Source: Thiomicrorhabdus sp963677355 (GTDB lineage Bacteria; Pseudomonadota; Gammaproteobacteria; Thiomicrospirales; Thiomicrospiraceae). From it: 64,000 bases of DNA. Made by a program: the position numbers and the translations under genes. The stretch spans positions 389,524 through 453,523 of the forward strand of contig CAXXXQ010000003.1 of NCBI GenBank assembly GCA_963677355.2, read 5' to 3'. The notes under the pieces are model-generated. The model searched no databases. It was not told the DNA's origin and saw nothing but the letters and a program-made list of their open reading frames with translations. This document shows, piece after piece, positions 43,983 through 53,325 of the stretch. The number at the start of each line of letters is the position of its first letter. Position 1 is the first letter of the stretch.

Positions 43983-44619
43983 TACAGCATTTGATAAAAA
44001 CCGCGTTGTGTTCCGCGAAGTAGTGAAAGCGGGTGATCCATGGATGCATGAAGTGAAAGCCGGGCAGAAGTTCCGTATTGTCGACTTGGAAGGAAACCAG
44101 GCGGTAGACACATTGTTCTATAACGCGCACGACCACTCGGAGCGTTATTCGGCTACCGACACGATTCGTGAACAAGGCAAAATCTATCTGACAACAGACA
44201 GCGTGCTGCGTTCCAACTTGGGCAATCCGATGCTGACCATCGTTGACGATACCTGCGGTCGTCACGATACTATCGGTGGCGCCTGCTCGGCGGAGAGCAA
44301 CACCGTGCGTTATGCCATCGAAAAACGTCACATGCACTCGTGCCGCGATTCTTTTTTAATGGCATTGGGTAAATGCGAATGTAACCACGATAAACCGATG
44401 ACCAAGGACGACCTGTCTAGCAACATCAACTTTTTCATGAATGTTCCGGTCTCTCCGGACGGCCATCTGGATTTTGATGACGGTATTTCCGCGCCGGGAC
44501 GTTATGTTGAGATGCAGGCGCATATGGATGTATTGGTACTGGTTTCCAACTGTCCGCAGTTGAATAACCCTTGTAATGGGTATAACCCGACACCGGTAGA
44601 GATGGTGATTTGGGAATAA
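43975..44619 (+). CDS. DUF1989 protein, second putative carboxyguanidine deiminase subunit
   Basis: A 214-residue paralogue of the preceding gene, sharing VDLEGNQAVDTLFYNA, TIVDDTCGRHDTIGGACS and the FFMNVPVSPDG segment. The His and Cys in CGRHDTIGG and CECNHD are candidate metal ligands. I use ATG 43975 with GGAG before it, which overlaps the end of the first DUF1989 gene by 8 bp; the frame open upstream is read through that gene. The two subunits would act as a heteromer between the carboxylase and allophanate hydrolase steps. Confidence 0.87.
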   Translation: MSNTAFDKNRVVFREVVKAGDPWMHEVKAGQKFRIVDLEGNQAVDTLFYNAHDHSERYSATDTIREQGKIYLTTDSVLRSNLGNPMLTIVDDTCGRHDTIGGACSAESNTVRYAIEKRHMHSCRDSFLMALGKCECNHDKPMTKDDLSSNINFFMNVPVSPDGHLDFDDGISAPGRYVEMQAHMDVLVLVSNCPQLNNPCNGYNPTPVEMVIWE

Positions 44620-44630
44620 AAACTTATTGC

Positions 44631-44725
44631 GAAGTTCAATAGCTGCGTTGGGCGGTGCTCGAAGTCCTCATGTATTTAATATACATTCCGGCTTCTCCTC
44701 TCCGTCCGCCTTGCTCTTGAACTTC
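44631..44725 (+). repeat. 95-bp imperfect palindrome
   Basis: Outer arms GAAGTTCAA (44631-44639) and TTGAACTTC (44717-44725), with partly matching inner arms (GGCGG...CCGCC; ATGTAT...ATACAT), form one long hairpin 12 bp after the second DUF1989 stop. It resembles the extragenic palindromes that end operons in many gammaproteobacteria and could reduce transcription into the carboxylase. Confidence 0.7.
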
Positions 44726-44788
44726 TCATAACAGTTTTTTGTAGAAAGATTTTTAAGTAGTAACACGTTATATACAGATTGAATACTT

Positions 44789-44832
44789 AACTTAGGACGA
44801 CCTAAGTTTAAAGCGTTTTTCAGGACGACCTG
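44789..44832 (+). promoter_or_regulatory. guanidine-II (mini-ykkC) riboswitch
   Basis: Two hairpins with identical GG-ACGA-CC tips. P1 is an 8-bp stem (44789-44796 with 44801-44808) and P2 a 4-bp stem (CAGG/CCTG, 44821-44832), separated by a 12-nt linker. ACGR tetraloops closed by C-G pairs on two tandem stems are the defining and sufficient signature of guanidine-II RNAs. The Shine-Dalgarno AAAGGA starts 4 nt after P2 and the carboxylase ATG follows at 44847, so translational control is most likely. The U-rich linker (44816-44820) could mask AAAGG in the unbound state, which is a guess. Confidence 0.93.
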
Positions 44833-44846
44833 TCAAAGGAACAAAG

Positions 44847-47800
44847 ATGTTTAAAAAAGTTTTGATTGCCAACCGAGGCGCGATTGCGACACGCATTATC
44901 CGAACCCTGAAAGAGATGGGGATCAAGTCTGTCGTCTTGGCGTCAGATGCTGATCGCGCGTCTCTACATGTTCAACAAGCGGATGAAGTGATTTTTTTAC
45001 CGGGTAATGCGGCGACCGAAACCTATTTGAATGTTCCTTTAATTTTGGCCGAAGCGACTAAATTGGGCGTGGAAGCAGTTCACCCGGGTTACGGTTTCTT
45101 GAGTGAAAATACCGGCTTTGCCAATGACTGCGAAGCCGCCGGAATTCGTTTTATCGGGCCAGAACCGCAACATATCGAAAGCTTCGGTTTAAAACATACC
45201 GCTCGTGATTTGGCTATTGAAGCGGGCGTTCCGCTGTTGCCGGGTTCAGGACTGCTGGAATCGGTAGAACAGGCGATGGCTGAAGCACAGCGTGTTGGTT
45301 ATCCGGTAATGTTGAAGAGTACGGCCGGTGGTGGTGGTATCGGTATGCAGAAATGCGACAGTGAAGCGGAACTTGTCGACGCTTTTGAACAGGTTAAACG
45401 TTTAAGTCAGAACTCTTTCGGTCAGGCCGGACTGTTTATCGAAAAATTTGTTGTTAATGCTCGCCATATCGAGATTCAGATCTTCGGTGACGGTTTAGGT
45501 GAAGTGGTCTCTTTCGGTGAGCGTGACTGTTCATTGCAGCGCCGTAACCAGAAAGTGGTGGAAGAGACGCCGGCGGTTGGGATCAGCCGTGAGCAGGTCG
45601 CGGAAATGGAAGCACACGCGGTTCGCCTAGGGAAAGTGGTTAACTATAAGTCGGCCGGAACCGTTGAGTATGTTTATGACGCCGACGCCCAAGCCTATTA
45701 CTTCCTGGAAGTGAATACCCGTCTGCAGGTTGAGCACGGGATTACCGAAGCGGTACGCGGGGTTGATCTGGTTGAATGGATGATCCGCGTCGCTTATGAC
45801 TCAACTCTGCCTTTAAGTCCGGAGCAGATCCCGGCCGCGCAAGGCCATGCGATTGAAGTGCGTGTCTATGCGGAAGACCCGTTCAAAAATTTCCAGCCTT
45901 CTACCGGTAAGTTAACCGGTTGGCAGATGCCTGCCGATTGCCGTGTGGATACTTGGTGTAAACGCGGACTTGAGGTCAGCTCTTTCTACGATCCTATGCT
46001 GGCCAAAATCATCGTCAAAGGCGATGATCGTGAGCAAGCACTGACTAAAATGCAAACGGCTTTAGACGAGGCGGTCATCGACGGGTTTGAAACCAATATC
46101 GCTTATCTGGAAGCCTTGAGCCATGATGAGACTTTCCATCAGGGCACCGAGCTGTATACCAAGTTCCTCAACAGCTTTACCTATACGCCTAGCACGGTGG
46201 AAGTGACCAACCCGGGAACGCATTCCATGATTGTCAGTTACCCAGGTCGTGTCGGTTACTGGGATATTGGGGTTCCGCCTTCAGGGCCGATGGATGCGTT
46301 ATCGCACCGTTTAGCCAATAGCTGTTTGAATAATGATGTAGAAGCCGCCAGTATCGAGATGACGGTTTCCGGTGTCAACCTGACTTTTGACTGCGATACG
46401 GTCATCTGTATTACCGGTGCCGATGTGCAGCCGACCATTGATAAACAGCCGATTCCAATGTGGCAAGCGGTCAAAGTCAAAGCCGGGCAGCAATTGAAGA
46501 CTAAAGTGATCAAAGATATCGGTCAGCGCGCTTATTTGGCAGTATTGGGTGGTTTTGATGTGCCGGATTACATGGGCAGTAAAACCACTTTCCCGTTAGG
46601 TGGTTTTGGTGGCCACGGCGGTCGTTTATTGCGTGCCGGTGATGTCTTGCGCCTACCGAAAGTCGAGATTCCGGATACTTTGCCGACGCTGCCTGCAGAA
46701 GCGATTCCAACTTTAAGCAATCATTATGAAATTGCGGTGATTTACGGTCCGCAAGGTTCGCCGGACTTCTTTACCGAAGAAGATATTCAAACCTTCTTTG
46801 CAACCGATTGGGAAGTGCACTATAACTCAAGCCGTACCGGGATTCGTTTAGTTGGTCCAAAACCGAAATGGGCGCGTACCGACGGCGGTGAAGCGGGTCT
46901 GCATCCATCTAATATCCACGACAACCCTTATGCGATCGGGGCGATTGACTTTACCGGAGATATGCCGGTGATCCTTGCTCAGGACGGCCCGAGTCTGGGT
47001 GGTTTTGTTTGCCCGGCTACCATTATCGAAGCCGAACAGTGGAAGATGGGACAGCTTCGTCCGGGTGACAAGGTGCGTTTTAAAGCGGTTTCCATTGAAC
47101 AGGCTGAAGCGGCAATCAAGACTCAAGAGGCGGCGATCAATGGCCTGCAAGTTGGGACTCTTCCTGAATTGGATTTTCTGGCGGAAGCAACTGAACAGTC
47201 TTGTTTGGCGCATGAAATTTCAGCGGATGAGCACGAGTTTGGTGTGAAGTATCGACGTTCCGGTGACAGCCATGTATTAGTTGAGTACGGGAAAATGGAA
47301 CTGGATCTGGCGTTGCGTTTCCGTATTCAGGTGTTGTTTGAGCGTCTTAAAGAGAGCAAAGAGCAAGCGGAATGGTCTTTCCTTAAAGATTTGACTCCGG
47401 GGATTCGTTCTTTGCAGGTTCATTACGATCCAAGAATGATTTCGCAAAACGAGTTGATCAAGAAGCTGGTCGCTCTGGAAGCCGAAGTTTCATCGGCTCA
47501 GGATTTAACCGTTAAGAGTCGTATCGTGCGTCTGCCATTGTCTTGGGATGATCCGAGTACACGTTTGGCCATTGAGAAGTATATGACGACGGTGCGCCCG
47601 GATGCGCCGTGGTGCCCGAGCAATATCGAATTCATCCGCCGTATTAATGGTCTGGATTCGATTGAAGATGTGAAAGAGATCGTTTTTGGTGCTAAATACT
47701 TAGTTATGGGATTAGGGGATGTTTATCTGGGGGCGCCGGTAGCGACTCCGATGGATCCGCGTCACCGTCTGGTAACTACAAAATACAATCCGGCCCGTAC

Positions 47801-48476
47801 CTGGACGCCTGAAAACGCCGTCGGGATCGGTGGCGCTTACATGTGTGTCTACGGAATGGAAGGTCCGGGTGGTTACCAGTTTGTCGGCCGAACCATCCAA
47901 ATGTGGAACGCTTACCACCGTAGCAACTTCTTTACCGAAGAGAAACCATGGTTGTTGGATTTCTTCGATCAGATCCAGTTCTATCCGGTTTCAGAAGAGG
48001 AGTTGGCGCAGGCGCGTCTGGACTTCCCGTTAGGTCGTTTCGAAATCGATATAGAAGAGACCGAATTGTCCTTGAATGCTTATCAGGCTTTCCTGGCTGA
48101 AAACCGGCAGAGCATCGATGAGTTCAAGCAGACGCAAGGCGCCGCTTTTGAGGCCGAGCGTCTCTATTGGGAAGAGTCCGGACTGGCGAACTTTGAAGCC
48201 GATACCGCTCAGGAAGAGATTCAATCGGAAGGCCTGGGTGAGTTACCGGATGGTTTTGAGGCGGCTTTATCGCCGATTACCGGTAGTGTTTGGAAGCTAC
48301 AGGTTAAGCCGGGTGATCGAATCGAGGAAGATCAGACGATTGCGATTCTGGAAACGATGAAAATCGAAATCCCGGTAAATGCAGAGATGGCCGGAACGGT
48401 AACCGAGATTCTGGTTAATGAAGGTGATTTAATCCAGACAGGGCAAGCCCTGATGGTTCTTGAGGTAACAGAGTGA
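44847..48476 (+). CDS. biotin-dependent guanidine carboxylase (annotated as urea carboxylase)
   Basis: A 1209-residue single-chain carboxylase. Domains: biotin carboxylase (about 1-450, ATP-grasp with KSTAGGGGIGMQ and EVNTRLQVEHG); a KipA-like AHS2 carboxyltransferase half (about 465-765, VGYWDIGVPPSGPMD); a KipI-like AHS1 half (about 790-1040, SWDDPSTR); and a C-terminal biotinyl domain with TMKIE, biotin on Lys1172. The protein is of normal length for urea carboxylase without the hydrolase fusion. The guanidine-II riboswitch directly upstream and the DUF1989 genes argue that it carboxylates guanidine; urea may be a poor second substrate. Its stop overlaps the next start (TGATG). Confidence 0.9.
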   Translation: MFKKVLIANRGAIATRIIRTLKEMGIKSVVLASDADRASLHVQQADEVIFLPGNAATETYLNVPLILAEATKLGVEAVHPGYGFLSENTGFANDCEAAGIRFIGPEPQHIESFGLKHTARDLAIEAGVPLLPGSGLLESVEQAMAEAQRVGYPVMLKSTAGGGGIGMQKCDSEAELVDAFEQVKRLSQNSFGQAGLFIEKFVVNARHIEIQIFGDGLGEVVSFGERDCSLQRRNQKVVEETPAVGISREQVAEMEAHAVRLGKVVNYKSAGTVEYVYDADAQAYYFLEVNTRLQVEHGITEAVRGVDLVEWMIRVAYDSTLPLSPEQIPAAQGHAIEVRVYAEDPFKNFQPSTGKLTGWQMPADCRVDTWCKRGLEVSSFYDPMLAKIIVKGDDREQALTKMQTALDEAVIDGFETNIAYLEALSHDETFHQGTELYTKFLNSFTYTPSTVEVTNPGTHSMIVSYPGRVGYWDIGVPPSGPMDALSHRLANSCLNNDVEAASIEMTVSGVNLTFDCDTVICITGADVQPTIDKQPIPMWQAVKVKAGQQLKTKVIKDIGQRAYLAVLGGFDVPDYMGSKTTFPLGGFGGHGGRLLRAGDVLRLPKVEIPDTLPTLPAEAIPTLSNHYEIAVIYGPQGSPDFFTEEDIQTFFATDWEVHYNSSRTGIRLVGPKPKWARTDGGEAGLHPSNIHDNPYAIGAIDFTGDMPVILAQDGPSLGGFVCPATIIEAEQWKMGQLRPGDKVRFKAVSIEQAEAAIKTQEAAINGLQVGTLPELDFLAEATEQSCLAHEISADEHEFGVKYRRSGDSHVLVEYGKMELDLALRFRIQVLFERLKESKEQAEWSFLKDLTPGIRSLQVHYDPRMISQNELIKKLVALEAEVSSAQDLTVKSRIVRLPLSWDDPSTRLAIEKYMTTVRPDAPWCPSNIEFIRRINGLDSIEDVKEIVFGAKYLVMGLGDVYLGAPVATPMDPRHRLVTTKYNPARTWTPENAVGIGGAYMCVYGMEGPGGYQFVGRTIQMWNAYHRSNFFTEEKPWLLDFFDQIQFYPVSEEELAQARLDFPLGRFEIDIEETELSLNAYQAFLAENRQSIDEFKQTQGAAFEAERLYWEESGLANFEADTAQEEIQSEGLGELPDGFEAALSPITGSVWKLQVKPGDRIEEDQTIAILETMKIEIPVNAEMAGTVTEILVNEGDLIQTGQALMVLEVTE

Positions 48477-50287
48477 TGGCGGAAATGAACTTACAAATTG
48501 GCGCCTTGCAGCAGGCGTATCAGGCAGGGGAATTTACTCCTCGACAGTTGATGTCGGTATTGTTGAATAAAGCGGAATCTTATGCGGATTACAATCTGTT
48601 CACCGAGTTGTTGGACGAAAAGACTTTGGAGTCTTATCTTGCTAAGCTGGAGCAGACCGAAGTCAACAGCTTGCCGCTTTGGGGGGTGCCGTTTGTCATC
48701 AAGGATAATATTGATCTACAGGGCATTCCGACCACGGCAGCCTGTAAGGAATTTGCCTATGTGCCGGAAGAGTCGGCGACGGTGGTGCGTTTACTGATTG
48801 AAGCGGGGGCGATTCCGTTAGGCAAAGCCAATATGGACCAGTTCGCGACCGGTTTGGTCGGCACCCGTTCTCCGTACGGTGTCTGTCACAACGCTTTCGA
48901 TTTCAAAATGATTTCCGGCGGTTCAAGTTCCGGTTCAGCGGCTTCTTTGGCGTTGAATCTATGCAGTTTCTCTTTGGGAACCGATACCGCTGGCTCCGGA
49001 CGCGTACCGGCGGCTTTTAACAATCTGGTTGGCCTGAAACCTTCCAAAGGGTTGTTAAGCACTAAAGGCGTGGTGCCAGCGGTCCGTTCTCAAGACGTAG
49101 TTAGTATTTTTGCGCTGAATGCCCAAGATGCCAATTTGGTGTTGGATGTAGCGGGTCACTATGATGCCGAGGATGAGTTCAGTCGCCGCGCTGCGGATAT
49201 GCTTCCGCCGGTTTGGGAAAAGATGCCGGTAATCGGTATTCCGGATAAAGGTAGTCTGTTTTTTGATGGTGATGCGCAAGCCAAAGCCAATTTTGAAAAA
49301 ACCGTCAATCACTTGATTGAAGCCGGTTACGCTTTGGTTGAAGTCCCTTTCCAAGCTTGGTTGGACACAGCAAAACTGCTGTATGGCGGTGCCTGGGTGG
49401 CGGAACGTTATGTCGCGATTGAATCCTTTTTTGAGCAGTGCGAAGCCAAAATGGATCCGACCGTAGCGGCGATCATCGGTGGTGCCAAACAGCTAAGTGC
49501 GGCAGATGCCTATTTGGGCAGTTACAGCCTGCAAAAAGCGCAGCGTGAAACGCAACAGATTTGGCGCGAGATGGGCATCGATTGCATGATGACGCCAACT
49601 ACGCCGACTATCTATTCGATTGAGCAGCTGGAAGCGCAACCGATTGAGTTGAATTCTAAGCTAGGTACCTACACCAACTTTATGAACTTGTTGGATTATG
49701 CCGCCATTGCCATGCCGACTGGTTTCAGAGAAGATCAGCTGCCGACCGGAGTGACTTTCTTTGCTCCGGCCGGAGCCGATAAGGCGCTATTGAAGTTGAC
49801 CGACCAGTTGCATGCCGAGTTTGTCGAGACCACCGGAGCGAAAGGCCTACCGCTACCGCAAGCGAATGCGGATTTGTTTGCGAACGATCGTGTGATTCCG
49901 TTAGCGGTGGTGGGTGCGCATTTGACCGGATTCCCGTTGAATCAGCAATTGATCGATCGTGGTGCAACTCTGCTGGAAGAGACCCAAACCGCACCGAAGT
50001 ATCGTTTCTTTGAATTGAATGAACGTCCGATTCTGAAACCGGGGCTGGTTAAACAGAGCCAGGGCGGCGAGTCGATTGCGCTGGAAGTATGGGCCATGCC
50101 TAAAGAGCACTTGGGCTCGTTTTTGGCGTTGATTCCATCCCCGTTAGGACTGGGTAAGGTCGAGTTAATCGATGGTCGCGAAGTGGTCGGTTTTATTTGT
50201 GAGCCTTACGGTATTGAAGGTGCCAAAGAGATTACCGAAACCGGTGGTTGGCGTAATTGGATAGCGCAACGACCTGAGGATTCTTAA
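48476..50287 (+). CDS. atzF: allophanate hydrolase
   Basis: A 603-residue amidase-signature enzyme. The Ser-cis-Ser-Lys triad is seen as Lys in FVIKDNIDL and the serines in GGSSSGSAAS, with DTAGSGRVPAAF. The C-terminal domain (about 470-600) ends VGFICEPYGIEGAKEITETGGWRNW, typical of bacterial allophanate hydrolases. It splits allophanate to two ammonia and two carbon dioxide, the last step of both the urea and the guanidine carboxylase routes. ATG 48476 overlaps the carboxylase stop; a GTG three bases earlier is possible. Confidence 0.94.
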   Translation: MAEMNLQIGALQQAYQAGEFTPRQLMSVLLNKAESYADYNLFTELLDEKTLESYLAKLEQTEVNSLPLWGVPFVIKDNIDLQGIPTTAACKEFAYVPEESATVVRLLIEAGAIPLGKANMDQFATGLVGTRSPYGVCHNAFDFKMISGGSSSGSAASLALNLCSFSLGTDTAGSGRVPAAFNNLVGLKPSKGLLSTKGVVPAVRSQDVVSIFALNAQDANLVLDVAGHYDAEDEFSRRAADMLPPVWEKMPVIGIPDKGSLFFDGDAQAKANFEKTVNHLIEAGYALVEVPFQAWLDTAKLLYGGAWVAERYVAIESFFEQCEAKMDPTVAAIIGGAKQLSAADAYLGSYSLQKAQRETQQIWREMGIDCMMTPTTPTIYSIEQLEAQPIELNSKLGTYTNFMNLLDYAAIAMPTGFREDQLPTGVTFFAPAGADKALLKLTDQLHAEFVETTGAKGLPLPQANADLFANDRVIPLAVVGAHLTGFPLNQQLIDRGATLLEETQTAPKYRFFELNERPILKPGLVKQSQGGESIALEVWAMPKEHLGSFLALIPSPLGLGKVELIDGREVVGFICEPYGIEGAKEITETGGWRNWIAQRPEDS

Positions 50288-50313
50288 ATTAGCTTTAAAG
50301 AATTGACCGAAGT

Positions 50314-50348
50314 AAGCAAGTACTCACACTTCTTTTGAGTACTTGCTT
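50314..50348. terminator. 13-bp hairpin between convergent genes
   Basis: AAGCAAGTACTCA/TGAGTACTTGCTT with a 9-nt loop, 27 bp after the allophanate hydrolase stop and before the convergent nuclease. The T-tract is short on both strands, so strength is uncertain. Confidence 0.65.
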
Positions 50349-50385
50349 TACAACGCTAATAAATCAACAATTCTTTCAATTCGGT

Positions 50386-53064
50386 TTATCTATGAAAGTG
50401 TTTAATTTTAGGTTTTACTATGAGTTTGATGACAGATTCATTATTTAAAGAAGCGTCGTATTCAAGACGTTCATGAGTAATTGAATCTACTCGGTAACCG
50501 AAAGGGTGTACTTTTTTTCGCGTCGTTAAGCTGACTTCACAAATTCCCTGTTCATCGGTTACGCATGAAACATCCTTACTTGATTTTTTACTGAACCAAG
50601 AACCCTTAACCGTTGCTCCGCTGACTTTTTGGTTTAAGTCATCAAACACTTCGATAGACACCGTGACAGTACGTTTACTCTTTCCGGGCGCATTCCTTCT
50701 GTTTTCGGTACTTAAGTCATTTACATAGGTAAATTTTGCTGTTGGTGCCAGATCAAGCCCAATAACAACCGGGTCATGATCCGAAGCTCTATAAGGTTCG
50801 GCACTGTATAGAATGACATCTTGATTGTCGGATTTGTATTCTAAGTTATAGTCTAAAACTTTCGGCTCGTCAGCATTGATATGCCACTCCGTCACACCAC
50901 TAACTTGATCGGTTAATGTTTCAGAAGATAAGGCGTGGTCTAAATAACCTGATTGACCATAATATACATAAGAATAAGCGCTGCTATCCGGAGTGAACTG
51001 CTTAATCAAGTCGGTATAACCGGCCGATTTGATTGCAGAAATCGGATCTTCCATCGCATATGAATTGAGATCACCAATGATCAGATAGTCGCTATCCTCA
51101 CTATCGGTTGGATCCGTGTTTAACCAATTTACCAAGGCGGTTGCCGCTTTAGTACGAGTCAAATTACAGTTTCCTTGACCGTCATTCAAATCAGGATCAG
51201 CCAAGTCTTCACAATCTGAACCTTTCGATTTCAGATGGTTGACGGCAATCGTCACAATACCGTTGTTGGATTGATCAATAAACGTCTGTGCAAGAACCGG
51301 ACGGTTTTTAGTGTCGATGAATTCCGGATCGATACTACTATCGAGGATTTTTGCTGCTCCCATAGGTTGAACGCTGGAGTTTTTATAGACAAGACCGACG
51401 GCTATTTCGTCAGTTCCGATGACACTGACTCCGGGGTTGATAAAAGAGTAAACTGCTGTGCCCGCTTTTTCGTTCAATCCATTGACCAGATCGGCAATAG
51501 CGCTGTTAGGGCCGTAACCATCGTTTTCAATTTCCATTAAGCCGATAATATCGGCATCTATTGCAGTAATGGCATTGATGATTTTATCGCGTTGACGGAC
51601 AAACTCTTCATAAGAACTTGCTCCACGACTAGTCGGGAAGCCTTCCCCCAAACCATCGCCATTGAAATAGTTCAGGACATTAAAACTGGCAACTTTCAAG
51701 CTACCCCCCAGCTCTTGAGGTGCCTCCGTTCTCGGGTTGGTTTCCTGATTAAAAACCGGAGACACAGTAGGTTGAATTTTATAAGCGCCGTATGAATAGT
51801 TTACAACTCCAGTGAGGTTAGTCGTGGTGTAACCGCTTCTTAATGTGTTCGAAGCTGTTAATTCAGGAGCCGGATAGATAACGGGGTCAGGATTCTGATA
51901 GTTACTGTGGTCATCAACCAAAATCTGGTTTAGATCGTTTTGAGCTTGATAACTTAAGGCTTGTTCACCTGGAGAAACCACGCTGGTTGGAACATACAGG
52001 CGACCTGAAGAAGATAGTAAGAATTCGCCGTAACGTCCGAGTTCATAGTTTTCTGTAACCGTTAGAGTTTGCGGCAGAGTAACCTGCATACCTTCATATC
52101 TTTCCATATATTCAGAGCTTTCAAATGGAAGAGAAACCAAAGATGCGGCTGGAAGACTGTTGCCCTGGCTGACGATTTCTACGCTGACGTTTTTCAACTG
52201 TGTCATATTGTAGTATTCGTTAACCGTTCCGGTTACTCTTATTAGATCTCCGGCATTTACATTGGCAATGCTGTCGTATACAAAAATACCTTCTGAAGTC
52301 AGTTCTGAATTATCAATATCGCTATTCTCTTCCTGAATGAAATAGCCTTTTAACTCCGAGGAGTTTTGGAAGTCAGCTGTTACAACGGCTTCAACGGTGA
52401 CGCTTTCCCCGTCAAGAGGACTGACATCTTCTTCCCCTTGAATGTCATGGATTTTGACCAGTTGAGGTAGTTCAGGTTCAGGGTCTTCTGTTTCACTGGA
52501 GAATAGGCCGATATCATCGAAGGTATCCGTTGGGAATCCTACCCATTGAATAGAGGGATCAAATGAATCTGTTGTGTTTGCATCCGCTTCCAGAACGACT
52601 CTGCGAAGGGTATTATCTTTTGTGCTGGTATCTCCGCTTCCCCATTCCGAGTCTGGATCGGTTCCGACCTGTCCGATAGAGTCTATGATGGTGTCCGCTT
52701 TTAATAAAACAACGGCATCGTCTCCGTTAAACCAGGATGTACTGGTATCGGTTTGATTGGCAAGATCTCTAAGCGCTGGAGTTGCTCGATCTTGAGCAAT
52801 GACGAAGACACCGTTTGGCTCTATGGTGCCCGATAGGCTAATTGTTCTGCCAGGGGTGGTATTTCCATTAAAGAAATATTGCAAACTGTAGTCACTAAGA
52901 TTAATGGATTCATCCGTTCCGTTAAATAATTCGATGGCTTTGTTATAACTGCTGCCTTCTACGTATTCGGAAATAATTACATCGTCTGAGGCAGATGATA
53001 AAGGAGCGATAGCAGAGAGGCATAAAGCCGCTATCAATCGCTTTTTCAGAAAAAGTGGTTTCAT
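50386..53064 (-). CDS. secreted ExeM/NucH-like nuclease with lamin-tail domain
   Basis: An 892-residue exported protein with a signal peptide (MKPLFLKKRLIAALCLSAIA, cleaved near SASD). A lamin-tail domain follows (about 27-165, DVIISEYVEGSSYNKAIELFN), then an OB-like region (about 205-310), an endonuclease/exonuclease/phosphatase domain (about 455-775; LKVASFNVLNYF, IIGLMEIENDG, NHLKSKGSDCEDL, IIGDLNSY and ASDHDPVVIGL carry the catalytic residues) and a C-terminal immunoglobulin-like domain. Relatives such as ExeM degrade extracellular DNA in biofilms or for phosphate and nitrogen supply. It has no neighbours in the same transcript. Confidence 0.88.
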   Translation of the reverse strand: MKPLFLKKRLIAALCLSAIAPLSSASDDVIISEYVEGSSYNKAIELFNGTDESINLSDYSLQYFFNGNTTPGRTISLSGTIEPNGVFVIAQDRATPALRDLANQTDTSTSWFNGDDAVVLLKADTIIDSIGQVGTDPDSEWGSGDTSTKDNTLRRVVLEADANTTDSFDPSIQWVGFPTDTFDDIGLFSSETEDPEPELPQLVKIHDIQGEEDVSPLDGESVTVEAVVTADFQNSSELKGYFIQEENSDIDNSELTSEGIFVYDSIANVNAGDLIRVTGTVNEYYNMTQLKNVSVEIVSQGNSLPAASLVSLPFESSEYMERYEGMQVTLPQTLTVTENYELGRYGEFLLSSSGRLYVPTSVVSPGEQALSYQAQNDLNQILVDDHSNYQNPDPVIYPAPELTASNTLRSGYTTTNLTGVVNYSYGAYKIQPTVSPVFNQETNPRTEAPQELGGSLKVASFNVLNYFNGDGLGEGFPTSRGASSYEEFVRQRDKIINAITAIDADIIGLMEIENDGYGPNSAIADLVNGLNEKAGTAVYSFINPGVSVIGTDEIAVGLVYKNSSVQPMGAAKILDSSIDPEFIDTKNRPVLAQTFIDQSNNGIVTIAVNHLKSKGSDCEDLADPDLNDGQGNCNLTRTKAATALVNWLNTDPTDSEDSDYLIIGDLNSYAMEDPISAIKSAGYTDLIKQFTPDSSAYSYVYYGQSGYLDHALSSETLTDQVSGVTEWHINADEPKVLDYNLEYKSDNQDVILYSAEPYRASDHDPVVIGLDLAPTAKFTYVNDLSTENRRNAPGKSKRTVTVSIEVFDDLNQKVSGATVKGSWFSKKSSKDVSCVTDEQGICEVSLTTRKKVHPFGYRVDSITHERLEYDASLNNESVIKLIVKPKIKHFHR

Positions 53065-53289
53065 GTTTAAGTACCTGTATGGATTTAAGAAAACGTGCGT
53101 AATGTAACTTAGGCCAAACAGGTGTCATTTTCGTGATGCGAAGATGAATAAAGCGTTAACTTTCAATGAATTATTAATATTGAAAGTTCTCTTGATAAGG
53201 CGCTGAAAATAGCATGTTTTGATTTGCCGGAGCAATTGGTCGATTGTCGGCAAAGAAATGGCAATTAGAGATAATGGGAGAAGGTTATT

Positions 53290-53309
53290 GCCCTGTTTTC
53301 AAACAGGGC
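53290..53309. terminator. hairpin downstream of glk
   Basis: GCCCTGTTT/AAACAGGGC is a perfect 9-bp stem with a minimal loop, 17 bp after the glucokinase stop. The longer T-rich stretch lies on the + strand side, so it is not a classic terminator for the - strand gene. Confidence 0.5.
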
Positions 53310-53325
53310 CTTGGGTTTGTTTTTA

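Noticed and set aside
46256..46710. Antisense open frames inside the carboxylase gene
   Set aside because: They mirror the coding frame, show no family features and lack start signals.
44847..48476. Plain annotation as urea carboxylase
   Set aside because: The guanidine-II riboswitch and the DUF1989 pair fit guanidine better, and the window already holds urease for urea.
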